Below, piece after piece: positions 60,821 through 64,000 of a stretch of 64,000 bases of DNA (the stretch's first letter is position 1; the number at the start of each line of letters is the position of its first letter). Origin of the DNA: Phyto melanocephala (Eukaryota > Arthropoda > Insecta > Diptera > Rhinophoridae). The position numbers and the translations under genes are program-made. The notes beneath the pieces were generated by a model, which saw only the letters and a program-made list of their open reading frames with translations, did not search any database and was not told the origin of the DNA. The stretch spans positions 74,428,465 to 74,492,464 of the forward strand of contig OW799236.1 in NCBI GenBank assembly GCA_941918925.1, read 5' to 3'.

Positions 60821-61439
60821 TTATGGCTAGAATTGACACATTAATTTATGGTTCTCTAGTTTGTGATGGCAGACAGCATGGATTTTTAGTTAATTTTTTG
60901 TGTATAACATTGCGCTACTTAAGCGCATTTATTTGATGTACATGTTGACTTTATCGGTTATTTAGAGTAAATATATCGGTTATTTATTTAAAATAATTAC
61001 TTTTCATTTGTAAATATTAGAGCAAAGACCGAAGCAGCTGTATATAGCTTAGTGTCCTCAGAAATAATTTCCGAGGCTACGACTTGCAATTTGTGATATT
61101 AAGTCTGTGCAAAAAAATATACATATTTTAGTTTCGAAATAAAATTTGCTTTAACTTTGCCTTTAAGTGACCGATTTATTAAAAATGTTTACGAATATCC
61201 CAGTAGAAACAATAGCAATTTATTACCAAATATTTAAAAATACTTATACCATATACATATGTAAGCAAAATGTGGGGTTCTAAAAGTTGGGATGTTTTCA
61301 TAAATGCAAATTTACATTTCTTTCTAAAGGAAACCCTTAGGTTTTTGACAATGTACTCTGATATATAAATAAATAAATTGTGAAAAATCTAAGGGTTGCC
61401 TTTAAAAAGAATTGCAACTTCATGGTGCAGCTTTAATTC

Positions 61440-61588
61440 AACCAACACACGTATAGACGAATAGACCGACATTGCTTTATCGACTTCTCCAGTCATAGGG
61501 GAAAAATATACGCCATGGGGCTGGAAATCAATATTGTAGAAATTACAAACGCAATGACAAAGACTTGGCACCACAGGTGATGGGTATA
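61440..61588 (+). mobile_element. DINE-type tail remnant
   Basis: GACCGACATTGCTTTATCGAC, TCTCCAGTCATAGGGG, AATCAATATTGTAGAAATTAC and GGTGATGGGTATACA are decayed subfamily A tail words. Confidence 0.55.
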
Positions 61589-61910
61589 CAACTTACAGGT
61601 AACTGTAACACTCATGCTATGTAAATATTGGTTGCTCTTTCTTAATTCTAGCAAAATATTTAACTACACCATTTTTCATTGAAATTGAGAAAATTCCAAA
61701 TGAAATTGTGAAAATTACAATTGAAATTGAGAAAATTCGAAATAAAATTAAGAATTTGAATTTGGAATTGAGAAAATTTCAAATGAAAATGAGAATTTCA
61801 AATTGTAATTGCGAAAATTCTAAATGAAAATGAGAATTTCAAATTGAAATTGAGAAAATATAATTATATATAAAAATTTTATAAACTAATATTTAATTTT
61901 TTTTTTTTAA

Positions 61911-62428
61911 TCAGGCTTGAGTTCATATATTTAATATTCTTTATTTTTACAAAGAATTTTTTTAATTGACATTTTTTTAATCACAGAAAATAAAACAAAT
62001 GATTTATAAACATTGATTGTTAAAAACAATTTATCTGTTCTTATCGCTACCTAACTGGTGGCTAGAGCAGGACAAAAATAGTGATAAAAATGAAAGATAA
62101 TAACAAACAAAAGTAAAAGGGTTGCTGTTTGGTTAAAAATTTCAATTTAACTCATTGTGGTAAAATATATGAAAAAGGAAAAAACTAAAAATTAGTTACC
62201 GAATTCAAATAACTTAAGTCCCGTGAGTTAAATAGATGATATTTACAACCAACATGTAACTACCGATCAGAGAGTGCTGATGATGAAATCGTAGCTGGTT
62301 TCGAAAATGCATTCCACTCGGCTAGTGTCGGTAAAAATATAATTTTTCAGAATTATTCTTTCATTTATCACAATTAAAAAAATTCTTTGTAAAAATAAAG
62401 AATATTAAATATATGAACTCAAGCCTGA
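61911..62428. mobile_element. Long-TIR MITE inside the Tc1-like element
   Basis: The terminal repeat TCAGGCTTGAGTTCATATAT continues for about 57 bases and is nearly perfectly inverted at 62372-62428. Flanking TTTAAT/ATTAAA and TAATATTTA/TAAATATTA extend the symmetry. The interior is non-coding and matches a fragment at 47868-48060. Confidence 0.75.
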
Positions 62429-62594
62429 TTAAAAATTTAAATATTAGTTTAAAAAACAAAAAAGTTCAACAAAAATAAAAATTCAATAAAAATTTTATTT
62501 AATTTTTGATAACACATTATACATTGTAATAATACTGTAAAGTAAAAAACAAAAAATAACCAATGCACTCTCGTGAAACATTGTATGTTGTGTG

Positions 62595-62894
62595 CTATAT
62601 ATCTCTACTGCAATCTCCGGTAGTAATACATGTTTTTGAAGCATTAATAACCTCTTCTAAAAAGGCAAGCCTCTGCTTTCCTACATTTGGAGGACTTACA
62701 TTCGGTACATTCGGTACATTTATCTTTGCTTTAACATTACTTTTGATTTTGGACCAAATACTTTCAATTTGGTTAAGCATTGGTGAGTAGGGGTTCAATT
62801 GTAAAAGTGTGGCTGGAGTGTTTTCAAAAATAAATTGTAGGCGATTGTGGCAGGCAGCATTGTCACAAACCAAAAACAGCTCCGATAACTCCAT
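62595..62894 (-). pseudogene. DDE transposase C-terminal half (Tc1/IS630-like)
   Basis: The 99-residue frame reads FLVCDNAACHNRLQF, then LLQLNPYSPMLNQIESIWSK. DNAACH carries the second catalytic Asp and LNQIE the third acidic residue (Glu), with 32 residues between them. A short Asn-Val-Pro repeat (NVPNVPNV) follows. Upstream on the minus strand only stops are found, so the N-terminal DNA-binding region and first catalytic Asp are missing. Confidence 0.8.
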
Positions 62895-63189
62895 TCCTAG
62901 CTCTTCCCACCTATCAAGACCAACTCATTTGCGCTGTCAGCTCTAAACGAATCTCTACGACTTTATTGATTTTTAAATACATATGTATGTACTTATTTTT
63001 TTCTTAATTTCATTTGGAAATTTCTCAATTTCAATTTAAAATTTCTTAATTTCATTTGGAATTTTCTCAATTTCAAATTGAAGTTCTCTATTTTAATTGG
63101 AATTTTCCCAATTTCAATGAAAAATGGTGTAGTAACTTTAATTTTTATTTTATTGTTGAACTTATATGTTTTAAAGACTTTATTATTTT

Positions 63190-63486
63190 TATTTTGGCTC
63201 TAGTTCATTTTCATGGATGTAAATATCATCTATTCCATTTTGATTTTGAGGAGGAATTAAATAAAATATGCCAAATGGACGACTCCATCCAACCAGAGGT
63301 ACAAATAAGTAGCCAGAATTTTATAAAAGTTGAAAAAAGGATCTGAAAATTTTGAATATGCAAAAAAAAAGGACAATTGAAGAAACTTTACAGGATATTG
63401 CAGATAAAAAGGAGGAAGCAAAAGAAAGACGGCATATAAAAAAAATGGTTTTGCTCGAAAAAATTTTAGAAGAAAAAGATAAATAA
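63190..63486 (+). pseudogene. Possible relic of a transposon accessory or Myb/SANT-like protein
   Basis: One frame ends DFEEELNKICQMDDSIQPEV and a second, shifted frame (63358-63486) reads MQKKRTIEETLQDIADKKEE and KILEEKDK. The charged helical C-terminus resembles tails of MADF or Myb/SANT-like proteins, but no DNA-binding domain is visible. It could also be a small chance frame. Unconfirmed. Confidence 0.3.
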
Positions 63487-64000
63487 ATTAAAATATACGT
63501 GTTCTGAATACTTTTTCATTCATTTAAATCTACCAAGTACAACATATTATTTATTAATTAAAAATGGATTCCTCTATAAAAGTTTAAGTAGAAATAAATT
63601 TTTTTTTAAATTGTTGAATTTTATAAAAGTGTTTTTAAATTATTTCTTTTTATATGTGCTAAACGTGTTAGCAATTTATCCAACTCCAACAAAAGGTTGA
63701 TAGCTATATTTTTATGTAAAACCGTATTTCTTGCTTCCATTTTAATAATATAAGACCAAAAATTATTTTTTAACACCAGAAAAACTTTATTCTTCTTCTT
63801 TTCAAAATCAGCTGTTAAAGAGGGCAGTATTCTTACCCTTTGGTTTAATTCAGGGTACTATATGTTACATTTTTTTTTCATTTTTATGGCAACATTATTA
63901 CAAAAGAACTTGTCGCCCGTTTATAATATTGCATATTTTTAAGAAAAGAACACAAAAAGGCATAGGGCAGAATTAATCCAACATTTATGTCAGAAAAGAA
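63487..64000. other. Right edge, nothing recognised
   Basis: AT-rich sequence with no supported feature. Confidence 0.4.

Larger units (their letters stand above)
61664..63132 (-). mobile_element. Tc1/IS630-like element with long repetitive inverted ends
   Basis: Ends CTACACCATTTTTCATTGAA are inverted at 61664 and 63132, flanked by TAA on both sides. Each end continues as a degenerate array of AAATTGAGAAAATTCCAAATG-like units, about nine on the left and five on the right, in opposite orientation. The only coding left is the C-terminal half of a DDE transposase (62595-62894, minus). A separate long-TIR MITE sits at 61911-62428. Confidence 0.75.

Noticed and set aside
60499..60936. 145-residue plus-strand hydrophobic frame
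   Set aside because: The frame runs through a degenerate tandem repeat; the hydrophobic content follows from TTT/ATT-rich sequence.

Overview
This looks like nuclear DNA of a fly, most likely a calyptrate dipteran (blow fly or house fly relatives). Three things point there: the very high A+T content; split genes with ordinary GT-AG introns; and many DINE-1/mini-me-type elements whose hairpin, (GTCY)n tract and TATACCC ends are typical of Diptera. The species cannot be named from sequence alone. No tRNA, rRNA, CRISPR array or prokaryotic operon was seen.

Only two genes can be read with confidence. Both are on the minus strand and encode secreted acid (lipase-3-like) alpha/beta-hydrolase lipases. 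Gene 1 (32423-41308) has five coding exons that join in frame to 436 residues. Gene 2 (49883-55715) has six coding exons that join in frame to 438 residues. Both have a signal-peptide exon, a first intron of about 4 kb, the phase-1 intron after MGP..SL, and a Ser-Asp-His triad. They are diverged tandem paralogs, probably digestive or lipid-mobilising enzymes. Gene 2 has GHSQA in place of GHSQG at the nucleophile elbow.

Nearly everything else is mobile DNA, much of it nested. Left arm (1-10.3 kb): a TA-flanked MITE split by a DINE-type element that is itself split by a mariner relic; then a DINE-type element inserted into a sister copy, with an 888-bp Helitron in the outer copy; then a solitary full DINE-type copy. 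Middle (10.3-32 kb): mariner relics, three MITE-like elements with clear inverted ends, an LTR-like segment, a LINE fragment, a Helitron end, a second self-nested DINE-type pair, and long AT-rich stretches in which no gene is visible. Lipase 1 introns carry a hAT-type element with a perfect 8-bp target duplication, a mariner relic and DINE-type fragments. Between the lipases (42.4-49.4 kb) a mariner relic is split by a hAT element that contains a DINE-type element; next to it is a 2.5-kb composite with two long palindromes and a LINE tail. Lipase 2 intron 1 holds a MITE, a DINE-type element and a LINE fragment. The right arm (55.7-64 kb) has another MITE copy and a Tc1/IS630-like element with extensive inverted, internally repeated ends.

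I did not find a clearly new biological system. The observations most worth following are the repeated self-insertion of one DINE-type family, the long palindromes at matching positions of two paralogous segments, the unusual Tc1-like element near the right end, and the lipase nucleophile-elbow variant.
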